64,000 bases of DNA, from NCBI GenBank assembly GCA_963750195.1, contig CAVVPS010000001.1, positions 186,001 to 250,000 of the forward strand. The letters run 5' to 3'. The notes under the pieces were generated by a model, which saw only the letters and a program-made list of their open reading frames with translations, was not told where the DNA came from and searched no databases. The stretch's first letter is position 1. Each line of letters opens with the position of its first letter. Positions 17,548-26,446 of this stretch are shown here, one piece after another. This stretch comes from AP-15 sp963750195. Lineage in GTDB: Bacteria; Pseudomonadota; Alphaproteobacteria; ATCC43930; CGMCC-115725. A program made the position numbers and the translations under genes.

Positions 17548-19164
17548 TCAACGCAGCCGCACCGCCACCGGCACCGCACCGAGCAGAAGCAGCACAAACA
17601 ACATCCAGTCGCCTGCCCGAGCGTAAGGAGTGGGCGCCGCCGGGCCCGGAAGCGCCGCATCGACATTGCCCACCGCATCGAGGCGAGTCCGGGCGAGCAC
17701 CCTTCCTGCCGCATCGACGACCGCACTGATGCCATTGTTGGCGACACGGACCAGCGGCAGGCCTTCCTCGACAGCGCGGGTGCGGGCGATCGCGAAATGC
17801 TGGTACGGGCCGGAGCTGCGACCGTACCAGGCGTCGTTGGTGACATTCAGCATCCATGCCGGCCGATTGCTTTTGTCGACGATTGCCCCGGGAAAGATGG
17901 CCTCGTAACAAATCAGCGCGGCAAAGGGCGGCAGCCCCGGTAGCGCGATCGTCCGCGGACCCGGACCGGCGCTAAGATCGATAGTGCCGGCGGTGATTTT
18001 CTTGAACGGCAGCCAAGGGCGCAGCGGGACGTACTCGCCGAACGGGACCAGATGCGTTTTGTCGTAGTGCGCCACGACAGCGCCGCGGTCGTCGAGCGCC
18101 TCTATGCTGTTCCATACCTCTTCGATCGGACCCGGTGGCGGGTTTGCCCGTAATGCGCCGGTGATCAGATAGCCGCCGTGCGGGACGATCGTCGCGATTG
18201 CCTGGCGGGCGGCCGCGTCTCGGCCGAGCAGAAACGGCGCAGCTGCCTCCGGCCACAGCACGGCGGTGAGCGGATGGTCGGCCGGCGCGGCGCTCAAAGC
18301 GAGCAGCCGTCGGAAATCGGCCTGGGCTGCCGCCGGCAACCATTTCAAGCTCTGTGGGATCGAGGGTTGGACCAAGCGCAGCCATGTCCCGGTCAGGACG
18401 GTGGGCATGGTCTCGAGCCGGATCGCGCCGGCGACAGCGGGGACGAGAATCAACAGCCCGGCCAGTATCGCCGGCGTCCAGCGCCGCACCGCGGACATTG
18501 GCGTCATCGAGGGATCGCCCAGAGCGGCAGGCAGCGAGGCTACAAGAATGGTCACGAAACTGAGCCCATAGATGCCGACCCAGGCGACGCTTTGCAGCAC
18601 CAAAAGGGCCCCCGGAAAACCTCCGGACCAGGCATAGCCGATCAAATTCCACGGCAGCCCGGTCAAGGCGTGACCACGGACCCATTCGCCCGCGCTCCAG
18701 GCGATGGCAAAGACGAAGATCCGCGCCAACGCGGACAAATGCAGGTAGTCGCGGACGAGCCGGGTCGCGAGCAGCACCAACCCTATGTACAACGCAAATC
18801 CTGCTGGCAGCCCCGCCGCAGCAAATGGCACCAGCCACCAGAAACGATCGATATCGACAAACAGCGCCGCCGCGATCCAATAGAGCCCGGCGAGAAAAAA
18901 GCCGAAGCCGAAGACCCAGCCGAGCCTGAACGAGGCCCAGGGGTTGGCGCTGCCGTCGTCGAGCCACAGCAGGCTCGTGAAGACGACCGCCAGCAGCGGC
19001 GTCAGGTCGAACGGCGGCAATGCCGCTGCAGCGCCGGCCCCCAGCACAAAGGCGAGCCCGTAGCGCCGCCACCCGGAAAATCCGGCCAATTCGTCGGCCA
19101 GCCGGCACAACGGCGTGTCGACCCTGGAACCGGCCCGAGCGCGGAACAGCGCGATCTCACGCAT
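17548..19164 (-). CDS. lnt: Apolipoprotein N-acyltransferase Lnt
   Basis: Inner-membrane enzyme that adds the third acyl chain to bacterial lipoproteins; 538 residues. The N-terminal half has several hydrophobic helices (PPFDLTPLLAVVFTSLLWL and following), and the C-terminal nitrilase-type domain shows the catalytic triad: Glu in VLWPEAAAPF, Lys in HYDKTHLVPFGEYVP and Cys in ALICYEAIFPG. The start ATG overlaps the corC stop by several bases (ATGCGTGA). It lies downstream of corC, as in many proteobacteria (ybeX-lnt). Confidence 0.95.
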   Translation of the reverse strand: MREIALFRARAGSRVDTPLCRLADELAGFSGWRRYGLAFVLGAGAAAALPPFDLTPLLAVVFTSLLWLDDGSANPWASFRLGWVFGFGFFLAGLYWIAAALFVDIDRFWWLVPFAAAGLPAGFALYIGLVLLATRLVRDYLHLSALARIFVFAIAWSAGEWVRGHALTGLPWNLIGYAWSGGFPGALLVLQSVAWVGIYGLSFVTILVASLPAALGDPSMTPMSAVRRWTPAILAGLLILVPAVAGAIRLETMPTVLTGTWLRLVQPSIPQSLKWLPAAAQADFRRLLALSAAPADHPLTAVLWPEAAAPFLLGRDAAARQAIATIVPHGGYLITGALRANPPPGPIEEVWNSIEALDDRGAVVAHYDKTHLVPFGEYVPLRPWLPFKKITAGTIDLSAGPGPRTIALPGLPPFAALICYEAIFPGAIVDKSNRPAWMLNVTNDAWYGRSSGPYQHFAIARTRAVEEGLPLVRVANNGISAVVDAAGRVLARTRLDAVGNVDAALPGPAAPTPYARAGDWMLFVLLLLGAVPVAVRLR

Positions 19165-20104
19165 TACCGCTGCCCGGCGCGCTAGTCGCAGCCGGCAGGC
19201 TGCGCACACGCAGCCGCTTGATCCGCCGCGGGTCGCCCTCGAGTACTTCAAATTCGATCCCGGACGGGTGTGCGATTACCTCGCCGCGCTTCGGCACCCG
19301 GCCGGCGAGGGTGGAGACGAGGCCGCCCAAGGTATCGACCTCTTCCTGGTCACCTGTCGGACGCAGCCGGATACCCTGACGTTCCTCGAGCGCCTCGATC
19401 GGCGTGCGCGCGTCCGCGACGAGCGTCCCGTCGGGGCGCTCGATTAGGTGCGGGCCATCGCTGACGTCATGTTCGTCCTCGATATCGCCAACGATCTCCT
19501 CGATCAGATCTTCGATCGTCACGAGTCCGTCGATCCCGCCAAACTCATCGACGACCATCGCGATATGCGTGCGCGCTTGGCGCATCTGTACCAAGAGGTC
19601 GAGGATCGGCAAGGATGGCGCGACAAACAGCGTCTTGCGCAGCAGTGGTGTCAGTTTCGTTTCACGCCGTTCGGCGACTGGGAGCAGGATATCCTTGACG
19701 TGGATGAAGCCGATCGCGTCGTCCAAGGTTTCGCGGTAGACCGGCACCCGTGAATGCCCCTGCTCGATCATGTATTGGACGACCTCGGGGAACGGCGTCT
19801 CGACATCGAGCGCAACGATGTCGACTCGCGGCACCATGACATCGGCGGCGGTCCGGTCGTGGCCTTTGAGGATGTTGCCGATCAACACCCGCTCCTGCGC
19901 GCCGAGCGAATCGGGGCCGTCGGCCGGCGGCTCCTCGATCATCTCGTCGATCGTCTCGCGCAGGGTTTCGCCGTTGCGTGGGCGGCGGACCAGCCGCAGC
20001 AAACTGCGCAGACGTGCAAAGCCCCGATCTCGCTCGGGCTGGCCGCTACTTTGGGGCGGCTCGGAGTTGGTCATCGAAAAACTGATTCGGCTTGTACTGC
20101 TCAC
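19157..20104 (-). CDS. corC: CBS-domain protein CorC/HlyC-like (YbeX)
   Basis: A 315-residue cytoplasmic protein with two CBS domains (about residues 85-205; VMVPRVDIVALD, HSRVPVYRETLDDAIGFIHV, EFGGIDGLVTIEDLIEEIVG) and a C-terminal CorC_HlyC domain (about 220-300; VDTLGGLVSTLAGRVPKRGE). Relatives are linked to Mg2+/Co2+ efflux and ribosome health. The GTG start overlaps the ybeY stop (GTGA), so they are coupled. An alternative ATG lies ten codons in. Confidence 0.9.
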   Translation of the reverse strand: MSSTSRISFSMTNSEPPQSSGQPERDRGFARLRSLLRLVRRPRNGETLRETIDEMIEEPPADGPDSLGAQERVLIGNILKGHDRTAADVMVPRVDIVALDVETPFPEVVQYMIEQGHSRVPVYRETLDDAIGFIHVKDILLPVAERRETKLTPLLRKTLFVAPSLPILDLLVQMRQARTHIAMVVDEFGGIDGLVTIEDLIEEIVGDIEDEHDVSDGPHLIERPDGTLVADARTPIEALEERQGIRLRPTGDQEEVDTLGGLVSTLAGRVPKRGEVIAHPSGIEFEVLEGDPRRIKRLRVRSLPAATSAPGSGNA

Positions 20105-20613
20105 ATAGTGCCGCGATAAGGATCCGGCACCCCCAAGCTTGCCAGTATAGACGTTTCCAGCGACTCCATAGCGACCGCTTCCGCCTCGGTAGCGTGGTCG
20201 TAGCCGAGCAGATGCAAGACGCCATGAACGATCAGATGGGAGAGGTGGTCGCTAAGCGGTTTGCCCTGCTCATCCGCCTCGCGAGCGGTCGTCTCAAAGG
20301 CGAGCACGACATCGCCGAGCAACAGTGGCGCCCCAGGCGGGAGCGGCGCCTCGGGATTCCAGGCCGGGAAGGCGAGTACGTTGGTCGGCTGGTCGACGCC
20401 GCGCCAGTCACGGTTGAGCCGTTGCTGTACGGCATCATCGGCGAGCCTGATGGCGACCTCGATCGCGGTCTGTTGCCCGATGCCGCCGCCCGCCTTGCTG
20501 TGCGACAAAGCAAGGCCAGCGGCAGTGCGGGCGAGGTCTTCGGCGGCTGGGCACACCCGTCCCCAAGTGGCGCAAGGCGAGGCGACGTCGATTACCGTGG
20601 TCAATTCAGTCAT
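20101..20613 (-). CDS. ybeY: Endoribonuclease / rRNA maturation factor YbeY
   Basis: A 170-residue metalloprotein for 16S rRNA 3' processing and ribosome quality control. The zinc motif HGVLHLLGYDH is near residue 130, and the family DxxVQxLNRxWRGxDxPTNVLAFP block is near residue 60. Its ATG overlaps the phoH stop (ATGA). It sits in the conserved phoH-ybeY-corC-lnt order. Confidence 0.95.
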   Translation of the reverse strand: MTELTTVIDVASPCATWGRVCPAAEDLARTAAGLALSHSKAGGGIGQQTAIEVAIRLADDAVQQRLNRDWRGVDQPTNVLAFPAWNPEAPLPPGAPLLLGDVVLAFETTAREADEQGKPLSDHLSHLIVHGVLHLLGYDHATEAEAVAMESLETSILASLGVPDPYRGTM

Positions 20614-21623
20614 GGCTCGGCGGCGCGCGCTGCGCGTTCGCGCGCTTCATAAGCGCGAACGATGCGGGCAACGAATTCGTGCCGAACAACGTCGCGATCG
20701 CTAAACCGGACAATCGAGATTCCATCGACGCTCTGCAGAGTTTCGAGCGCCTCGGCCAGGCCCGAGCGGGTTCCGGGGGGCAGATCCACCTGGGACGGGT
20801 CGCCGGTCACGACCATGCGTGAGCCCTCGCCCAACCGGGTCAGGAACATTTTGATCTGCACGGGGGTGGTGTTCTGCGCTTCGTCGAGGATGACGAAGGC
20901 GCGCGCTAACGTGCGCCCGCGCATGAACGCGATCGGCGCCACCTCGATCTCGCCGGTGCCAAGGCGGCGCGCGAGCTGATCGGCCGGCAGCATGTCGTTG
21001 AGCGCGTCGAAGATCGGCCGCAGATACGGGTCGACCTTGTCGCGCAGATCGCCCGGTAGGAAGCCCAGTCGCTCGCCGGCTTCGACTGCCGGCCGCGACA
21101 GAATAATGCGTTCGACCCGCCCGGTCATCAACAGGTCGACCGCGGCAGCAACCGCGAGATAGGTCTTGCCGGTGCCGGCGGGCCCCAGGCCAAAAACCAA
21201 GTCGCTTTCGCGCAGCGCCTTGATGTAGGCGGCCTGTCCCGGAGAGCGCGCGGCGATGCGGCGTTTGCGGGTACGAAAGGCGGCGTCCTCGTGCCACAGG
21301 CTCAGACTCCGGTCGGCGATCTCGGCTTCTGCCAGACGGATCGCTGCCTCAACCGCCGGCAGATCGATCTCCTGTCCATGTTTCAGCCGATCGTAGAGCC
21401 GCGACAGCGCCAGTTGGGCCGCTTCTGTCGCCGAGGGCGGGCCCGAGATCGCCAGCCGGTTGCCGCGGGTGACGACCGAGACGCCGAGCTGCCGTTCGAT
21501 CCGATCCAGATGCTGGTCGCGCTCGCCGTAAAGCGGGGGAAGCAGCAAATTGTCGTCGAATTCGAGCTGGGTGCGTCCTTCAGCGGGCTCGGCTGCGATG
21601 ATGCCGGAAGGAGGAGCGGTCAT
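20610..21623 (-). CDS. phoH: PhoH-like ATPase (YbeZ)
   Basis: A 337-residue PhoH-family NTPase, functionally tied to YbeY and RNA metabolism. Walker A GPAGTGKTYLA is near residue 140, the PhoH motif SRPAVEAGERLGFLPGDL follows, and Walker B is FVILDEAQNTTP. The start ATG overlaps the miaB stop (ATGA). The frame is open further upstream only as a shadow of miaB. Confidence 0.93.
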   Translation of the reverse strand: MTAPPSGIIAAEPAEGRTQLEFDDNLLLPPLYGERDQHLDRIERQLGVSVVTRGNRLAISGPPSATEAAQLALSRLYDRLKHGQEIDLPAVEAAIRLAEAEIADRSLSLWHEDAAFRTRKRRIAARSPGQAAYIKALRESDLVFGLGPAGTGKTYLAVAAAVDLLMTGRVERIILSRPAVEAGERLGFLPGDLRDKVDPYLRPIFDALNDMLPADQLARRLGTGEIEVAPIAFMRGRTLARAFVILDEAQNTTPVQIKMFLTRLGEGSRMVVTGDPSQVDLPPGTRSGLAEALETLQSVDGISIVRFSDRDVVRHEFVARIVRAYEARERAARAAEP

Positions 21624-22966
21624 GCCGCAACCATCGCGGAGAGGCTGTTTTGACCGGCACCCGATATCAGGGCCGGGACGACATCGCCAACCCGGTCGGC
21701 GGCAGCAGCGAGATGGACACTCTGCAGGTAGGGGCTGCGGCCAACTAGCTGGCCTTGGTGCCGCCCCGGCTTTTCCAACAGCACCGGGAGGACGCGCCCG
21801 ACGCAAGCCGCGTTAAATTCGCGCTGCTGCTGCGCCAGCAGCGTCTGCAAGGCGGCGAGCCGCTCGACCTTGATCGCGTCGGCGACCTGATCCGCGGCCG
21901 ATGCTGCGGGGGTGCCGGGGCGCGGCGAATATTTGAACGAAAACGCCTGGGCAAAGCCGATCTCGCTGACGAGATCGATGGTCGCCCGAAAATCGTCGTC
22001 GCTCTCACCGGGAAAGCCGACGATCAGATCGGTCGACAGCGCGAGATCCGGCCGCGCCGCGCGCAGGCGCTCGACGATGCGCTGGTAGTCGGCCGCGGTG
22101 TGGCGCCGGTTCATCGCCGCCAGCACATGGTCCGAGCCGCTCTGCACCGGCAAATGCAAGAACGGCATCAGCTGTGGCACGTCGCGATGGGCGGCGATCA
22201 GCCGCTCATCGACATCGCACGGATGCGAGGTTGTGTAACGGATTCGGTCGAGCCCCGGGATTTCAGCGAGAGCGCGTATGAGATCGCCGAGCCCCCATTC
22301 CCTGCCGCCCGGCCCTTCGCCGTGATAGGCGTTGACGTTCTGCCCGAGCAGCGTGAGCTCGCGCGCACCCAAGGCTAGGAGCCGGCGCGCCTCGTCGAGG
22401 ATCTGGGCTGCCGGGCGCGAATACTCGGCGCCGCGGGTGTACGGCACGACGCAGAATGTGCAGAACTTGTCGCAGCCTTCCTGCACCGTCACAAAGGCGC
22501 TTACCCCCTGTTCCGTTCGCGCCTGCGGCAGGTGGTCGAATTTGGGCTCTTCCGGGAAACTGGTGTCGACCACTCCGCGGCCACCGGCCTCCAGCGCCCG
22601 CGCCACCAGCTTCGGCAACCGATGATAGGTCTGCGGGCCGAAGACGAGATCGACGAACGGCGCGCGGCGGCGGATCTCGCCGCCCTCGGCCTGGGCGACG
22701 CAGCCGGCCACGGCAATCAACATGGTTTCGCCCCGGCGCGCTTTGCGTGCTTTCAGCGCACGGATCTTGCCGAGCTCGGAATAGACCTTTTCCGCCGCCT
22801 TTTCTCGGATGTGGCAAGTGTTGAAGATGACCAGGTCGGCACCTTCGGCCGAGGCGCCCCGCTCAAAGCCGAGCGGCGCCAACAACTCGGCCATGCGCGC
22901 CGAATCGTAGACATTCATTTGACAACCGTAGGTTGCTATAAAGACACTCTTGGTCACACCCTTCAC
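21620..22966 (-). CDS. miaB: tRNA-2-methylthio-N6-dimethylallyladenosine synthase MiaB
   Basis: Radical-SAM methylthiotransferase for ms2i6A37 of tRNA, 448 residues. The N-terminal UPF0004 cysteines (TYGCQMNVYDS, FNTCHIREKA, VAGCVAQ) hold the auxiliary cluster. The radical-SAM triad is CDKFCTFC in VQEGCDKFCTFCVVPYTRG. A TRAM domain ends the protein. The start is taken as GTG 22966, which overlaps the olsA stop; a second GTG three codons in has a better GAAGG site, so the true start is one of these two. Confidence 0.94.
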   Translation of the reverse strand: MKGVTKSVFIATYGCQMNVYDSARMAELLAPLGFERGASAEGADLVIFNTCHIREKAAEKVYSELGKIRALKARKARRGETMLIAVAGCVAQAEGGEIRRRAPFVDLVFGPQTYHRLPKLVARALEAGGRGVVDTSFPEEPKFDHLPQARTEQGVSAFVTVQEGCDKFCTFCVVPYTRGAEYSRPAAQILDEARRLLALGARELTLLGQNVNAYHGEGPGGREWGLGDLIRALAEIPGLDRIRYTTSHPCDVDERLIAAHRDVPQLMPFLHLPVQSGSDHVLAAMNRRHTAADYQRIVERLRAARPDLALSTDLIVGFPGESDDDFRATIDLVSEIGFAQAFSFKYSPRPGTPAASAADQVADAIKVERLAALQTLLAQQQREFNAACVGRVLPVLLEKPGRHQGQLVGRSPYLQSVHLAAAADRVGDVVPALISGAGQNSLSAMVAA

Positions 22967-23853
22967 CCTCGCTGCGGCGATACCTGCTCCGGTCGGTTCG
23001 ATAGGGCTCGCGGCCGCCTGACCGAGATCGCCGCCGGCGCAGCGGTGCTGGCGGTCGGCGGCTCCGGCACCGGCTGAGGCCGCCCGGCGAGCGCGGCGGC
23101 CATGCCGCCGGCGACCCGCGCATGGCAATAACTGGCGAGCGACTTGCGCGACCCACAATCGGCGATAGAGACCGGAGGATGAAACTCGACGACTATTTCG
23201 ACCGTACCCAGCCCGATCATCGTCCACAAATGAGGCGCCAACTCGGCCGTTCCATACCAGGCAAAAAACGGGCGAAGCAGCCGGCCCAGCGGAATGCCGT
23301 CGAGCCTCGTATAGGCGACTGAGACGGGCTGAATCACGATCGGGACGATCTCTTGCATCTTTTCAGCGGCGCTGAACAATGCGCTCTTGAACGGCAGCAC
23401 CCGGGTGCCGTCGCCGCTTGTCCCCTCTGGAAACAGGATCAGGGCGTCGCCAACAACCAGACGCTCGGTCATTGCGTCGCGCTGCGAGCGAGTGCTGCGC
23501 ACCCGCCGGTCGACAAAGACGGTGCGCTGCAATTTCGCCAGCCAGCCAAAAAAAGGCCAGCCGGCGACCTCGACCTTGGCGACGAATGAGCCGGCGATCA
23601 ACGAGCCGAGCACCGTGATATCGGTATAGGAGACGTGATTCGAGGCGAACAACACCGGCCGCTCAACGGTCGGCGCTCCGACCGTACGGACGCGAAACCC
23701 GAGGATCCGGCAGCACCCGCGGTGATAAAAGCCAGGGAGCGTGCCCGACCAGGGGCGGCGCAGAGCCAGCCCCAACCCCTGCACCGGCATGAGGCTGAGG
23801 GTCCAGACCACGTAGAGCGCGAGGCGCGCGATCCTCAGCGCCGGCGAGCCCAT
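22963..23853 (-). CDS. olsA: 1-acyl-glycerol-3-phosphate / lyso-ornithine-lipid O-acyltransferase (OlsA/PlsC type)
   Basis: A 296-residue membrane acyltransferase. It has an N-terminal helix (about residues 8-30), the NHVSYTD form of the HX4D catalytic box, the LFPEGTSGDG substrate motif and a third block VIQPVSVAYTR. It follows the OlsB-like gene by 4 bases. This pairing suggests it adds the second fatty acid to lyso-ornithine lipid, although a PlsC role in phosphatidic acid synthesis cannot be excluded. The C-terminal tail of about 40 residues is Pro/Ala-rich and probably disordered. Confidence 0.85.
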   Translation of the reverse strand: MGSPALRIARLALYVVWTLSLMPVQGLGLALRRPWSGTLPGFYHRGCCRILGFRVRTVGAPTVERPVLFASNHVSYTDITVLGSLIAGSFVAKVEVAGWPFFGWLAKLQRTVFVDRRVRSTRSQRDAMTERLVVGDALILFPEGTSGDGTRVLPFKSALFSAAEKMQEIVPIVIQPVSVAYTRLDGIPLGRLLRPFFAWYGTAELAPHLWTMIGLGTVEIVVEFHPPVSIADCGSRKSLASYCHARVAGGMAAALAGRPQPVPEPPTASTAAPAAISVRRPRALSNRPEQVSPQRG

Positions 23854-23857
23854 GCCG

Positions 23858-24796
23858 TCAAGACGCCCATGTGTCTCTGCCCCATGTATCCTTGATGTCT
23901 TTTGAGCGGCGTACGTAGTGGCGCGAGTATCGGTCGCTGACGAGATCGGTCTTGACGACAATACACACGTCTGTGGTGTTAAAGTCGCGGTCGATCACCG
24001 CGCCGTCGCCGACGAAACCGCCGAGCCGCAGATAGCCTTTTATTAGTGGCGGCAGGGCGGCCAGCGCCCGCGGCGAATCGAGCGCACCGGCCGGCAACCG
24101 GCACATGTCGACATAGCGGTCGGCGAGAGCCCGCGCCCGCAAGGCCGGAGGTGCGAGATGATGGTGATGCAGGTAGGAGAGCGGCATCGCCAGCGCGTCG
24201 GGATCGGTGCCTCGCAGACTCGCGCAGCCAAACATCAGGGCGATGTCGTAATGAAAGACGTAGGCCGCGATGCCGGCCCACAACAGCTGCATCGCCGGTC
24301 GCTGGCGGTAGGCCGCATCGACGCAGGAGCGGCCTAGCTCGAGGATCTCTCCGCGATAGGCGACGAGCGGGGCGATGTCGTACTCGGCAGCCGAATAAAA
24401 CCCACCGAGCCGAGCCGCGGCCTCCCGCCGGATCAGGCGATAGGTGCCGACGACGATCTCAGGTCCAGGACCGCGGCAGTGGTCGAGGACCAACAAGTGA
24501 TCGCAGCCCGCGTCAAGCCGGTCGAAGTCTCGGCGGCGGCGCGCCGTGTCGATTTGTGGGCGCGCCCCGAGGGTTTCGTAGAAGATCCGATAGCGCAGCG
24601 CCTGCACGGCATCGATATCGGCCTCGCTTTCGGCAAGCCGAACCTGCAGCGGGCCCGAGGAGATATCGACTATTCGGGCCGGCCGGCGCACGGCTCCGGT
24701 CTCGATCGCCAGATTGCCGGGCTCGAACGCGCCGCCGCCGATCACGCCGCTCGACCGGATCGGACGAAAAACCCGGGCCGTAAGCTTCCCGCCCAA
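23858..24796 (-). CDS. olsB: L-ornithine N(alpha)-acyltransferase OlsB-like
   Basis: A GNAT-fold protein of about 295-312 residues that resembles the hemolysin-like OlsB family, which transfers a 3-hydroxy fatty acid from ACP to ornithine as the first step of ornithine-lipid synthesis. Recognisable segments are LRYRIFYETLGAR, the DxxCDHLLVLD strand, IVVGTYRLIRREAA, FYSAAEYDIAPL and ELGRSCVDAAYRQRPAMQLLW. The start is unclear: TTG at 24796 or GTG at 24745. Ornithine lipids typically replace phospholipids under phosphate limitation in related bacteria; no Pho box was confirmed here. Confidence 0.82.
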   Translation of the reverse strand: MGGKLTARVFRPIRSSGVIGGGAFEPGNLAIETGAVRRPARIVDISSGPLQVRLAESEADIDAVQALRYRIFYETLGARPQIDTARRRRDFDRLDAGCDHLLVLDHCRGPGPEIVVGTYRLIRREAAARLGGFYSAAEYDIAPLVAYRGEILELGRSCVDAAYRQRPAMQLLWAGIAAYVFHYDIALMFGCASLRGTDPDALAMPLSYLHHHHLAPPALRARALADRYVDMCRLPAGALDSPRALAALPPLIKGYLRLGGFVGDGAVIDRDFNTTDVCIVVKTDLVSDRYSRHYVRRSKDIKDTWGRDTWAS

Positions 24797-24848
24797 GGAT
24801 CCGGCAGCAACCGCGCGGGCGACAGGCCCGTCAACCTCTGTGGGCCCA

Positions 24849-25281
24849 TCATTCCCTATCTGGCCCGGGTTTCGCCGCGCGGGGTACTGCGTACAGTTCG
24901 AGCCGATGACCGACGAGATCGAAGCCGAGCTGATCGGCGACCGCTTCTTGAAGCTTTTCGATCTCCTCGTTGCGGAACTCGATCACCCGACCGGACTGAA
25001 GGTCGATCAGATGATCGTGGTGTGCGGTGGGCATTTCTTCATAGCGCGCACGGCCTTCGCCGAAATCGTGCCGGGCCAGGATGTTTGCTTCCTCGAACAG
25101 CCGCACAGTGCGATAGACGGTGGCGATGCTGATGTGCGGATCGATTGCGGTCGCCCGCCGATAGACCTGCTCGACATCGGGATGATCGACCGATTCCGAG
25201 AGCACGCGAGCAATGACTTCGGCGTTGCTCGGTCATTTTGAGACCTTTGTCGAGGCAGAGCTGCTCCAGCCGTGAGATCAT
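24849..25281 (-). pseudogene. fur: Fur-family metalloregulator gene with a frameshift
   Basis: The sequence encodes a Fur-type regulator in two frames. The first 17-18 codons (MISRLEQLCLDKGLKMTEQR) start at an ATG with a GGAG site. The rest (VLSESVDHPDVEQVYRRA, ISIATVYRTVRLFEEANILA, MPTAHHDHLIDLQSG) continues in another frame. One extra A at about 25218-25219 (CGCCGAAGTC on the coding strand) explains the shift: removing it restores a normal 143-residue Fur with its HHDH metal site. Loss of Fur in an otherwise intact chromosome block would be notable, but a sequencing insertion is just as likely. Confidence 0.82.
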
Positions 25282-25388
25282 CGCATCTCCGTCACGAGCG
25301 TCTGTAGCCACTATAGCGCAAATCCTCGGGCAAGCCTATTTCCGACGAGGGTCACGGCGCCGATCGCGCGTGGCATTCGCCACGGCGC

Positions 25389-25805
25389 TTAGGCGCGCGG
25401 TCGTCGCGCCCGAGTCCCCAAGCCGATTTCCTTGGCGAGGCGGCTGCGCTGGCGTGCGTAGTTCGGCGCGACCATCGGATAATCTGAGCCCAGCCCCCAT
25501 CGCTCGCGATAAGCTTCGGGTGTCATATTGTAGGCGGTCTTCAAATGCCGCTTGAGCATTTTCAGTTTCTTGCCGTCCTCCAGACAGACGATAAAGTCGG
25601 CATGAACCGATTTCTTGATCGGGACTGCCGGCTGTGGTCGTTCAGCCGGTGTGCTCGGGACGCTGCCGATATTGGCAAGCGAGTTGTATACCTGGTTGAT
25701 CAGCTGCGGCAAATCACCCAAGGGCACCGTATTGTTGGAAACGTGCGCGGCGACGATTTCCGTCGTCAATGCCAGCAAATCGCTGGTTTCGTCAGAGCTG
25801 TTCAT
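25389..25805 (-). CDS. mucR: MucR-family zinc-finger transcriptional regulator
   Basis: A 138-residue regulator of the Ros/MucR family, which controls exopolysaccharide, motility and cell-cycle genes in alphaproteobacteria. The zinc-finger core CLEDGKKLKMLKRHLKT is near residue 82, followed by AYNMTPEAYRERWGL. The N-terminus (LTTEIVAAHVSNNTV) is the oligomerisation region. AGGA lies 7 bases before the ATG. It is interesting here because the window also holds PEP-CTERM genes and a polysaccharide co-polymerase. Confidence 0.93.
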   Translation of the reverse strand: MNSSDETSDLLALTTEIVAAHVSNNTVPLGDLPQLINQVYNSLANIGSVPSTPAERPQPAVPIKKSVHADFIVCLEDGKKLKMLKRHLKTAYNMTPEAYRERWGLGSDYPMVAPNYARQRSRLAKEIGLGTRARRPRA

Positions 25806-25963
25806 ATCGATAGTCCTACTGGTGCTGCTCTCCAAATATAAGTAACGATGGAACCGGCGGCAATCCGCTCGATCGCCGATTTCTTGTAATCGCAGCGGCG
25901 GCGCAGGTAACATTTGGTTGTAGGGGATAACAAGGCGACAGCACAGGCGAGGAGACGCCAAAC

Positions 25964-26446
25964 TCAAGTCGAGAGCGAGACGCGAGCGATCGCACGGCGA
26001 AGCACAAGCCCGTCGACCGGGCCGCCGGGGCGCCGGTAATAATTGCGCCGGCGGCCGATTTGCACAAAGCCGTCAACCGCATAGAGCGCGCGCGCTCCGA
26101 CATTATCGGCCGCGACCTCGAGAAATACACTGTTCCCACCCCGTCGCAGCGCCTCTTCGCAGATCGCCGCGAGCAGCGCCGATCCGGTCCCTGCCCGCCT
26201 TCGCCCAGGCACGACCCCCAGCGCTAGGATCTCGCCCTCGCCGCCGAGGTCGAGAGCCAGGGCAAATCCGACCGGCTCGTCATCCTCCCAGGCCATAAAT
26301 CCGAAGAACCCGGCCATGGCCATGATTTGCGCCATCGTCTGCGGCTCCCACGGCTCCTCGGGGAAGCACATCCGATGCAGCATCGATAGCGGCGCCGCGA
26401 GCGTGCCGGCCGCCTCCCCGAAAACCGCTTCGAGACGCCGATTCAC
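25964..26446 (-). CDS. rimI: Ribosomal-protein-alanine N-acetyltransferase RimI-like
   Basis: A GNAT acetyltransferase of 160 residues. The acetyl-CoA loop is VVPGRRRAGTGSALL, followed by FLEVAADNVGARALYAVDGF and the RRNYYR end typical of RimI. The GTG start overlaps the tsaB stop (GTGA); the pairing tsaB-rimI is widely conserved. The likely substrate is ribosomal protein S18, although RimI-like enzymes in this context can be broader. Confidence 0.9.
   Translation of the reverse strand: MNRRLEAVFGEAAGTLAAPLSMLHRMCFPEEPWEPQTMAQIMAMAGFFGFMAWEDDEPVGFALALDLGGEGEILALGVVPGRRRAGTGSALLAAICEEALRRGGNSVFLEVAADNVGARALYAVDGFVQIGRRRNYYRRPGGPVDGLVLRRAIARVSLST

Noticed and set aside
18178..19185. 335-codon frame antisense to lnt
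   Set aside because: Rich in Q, R, G and P as expected for an antisense frame of a membrane-protein gene; no motif.
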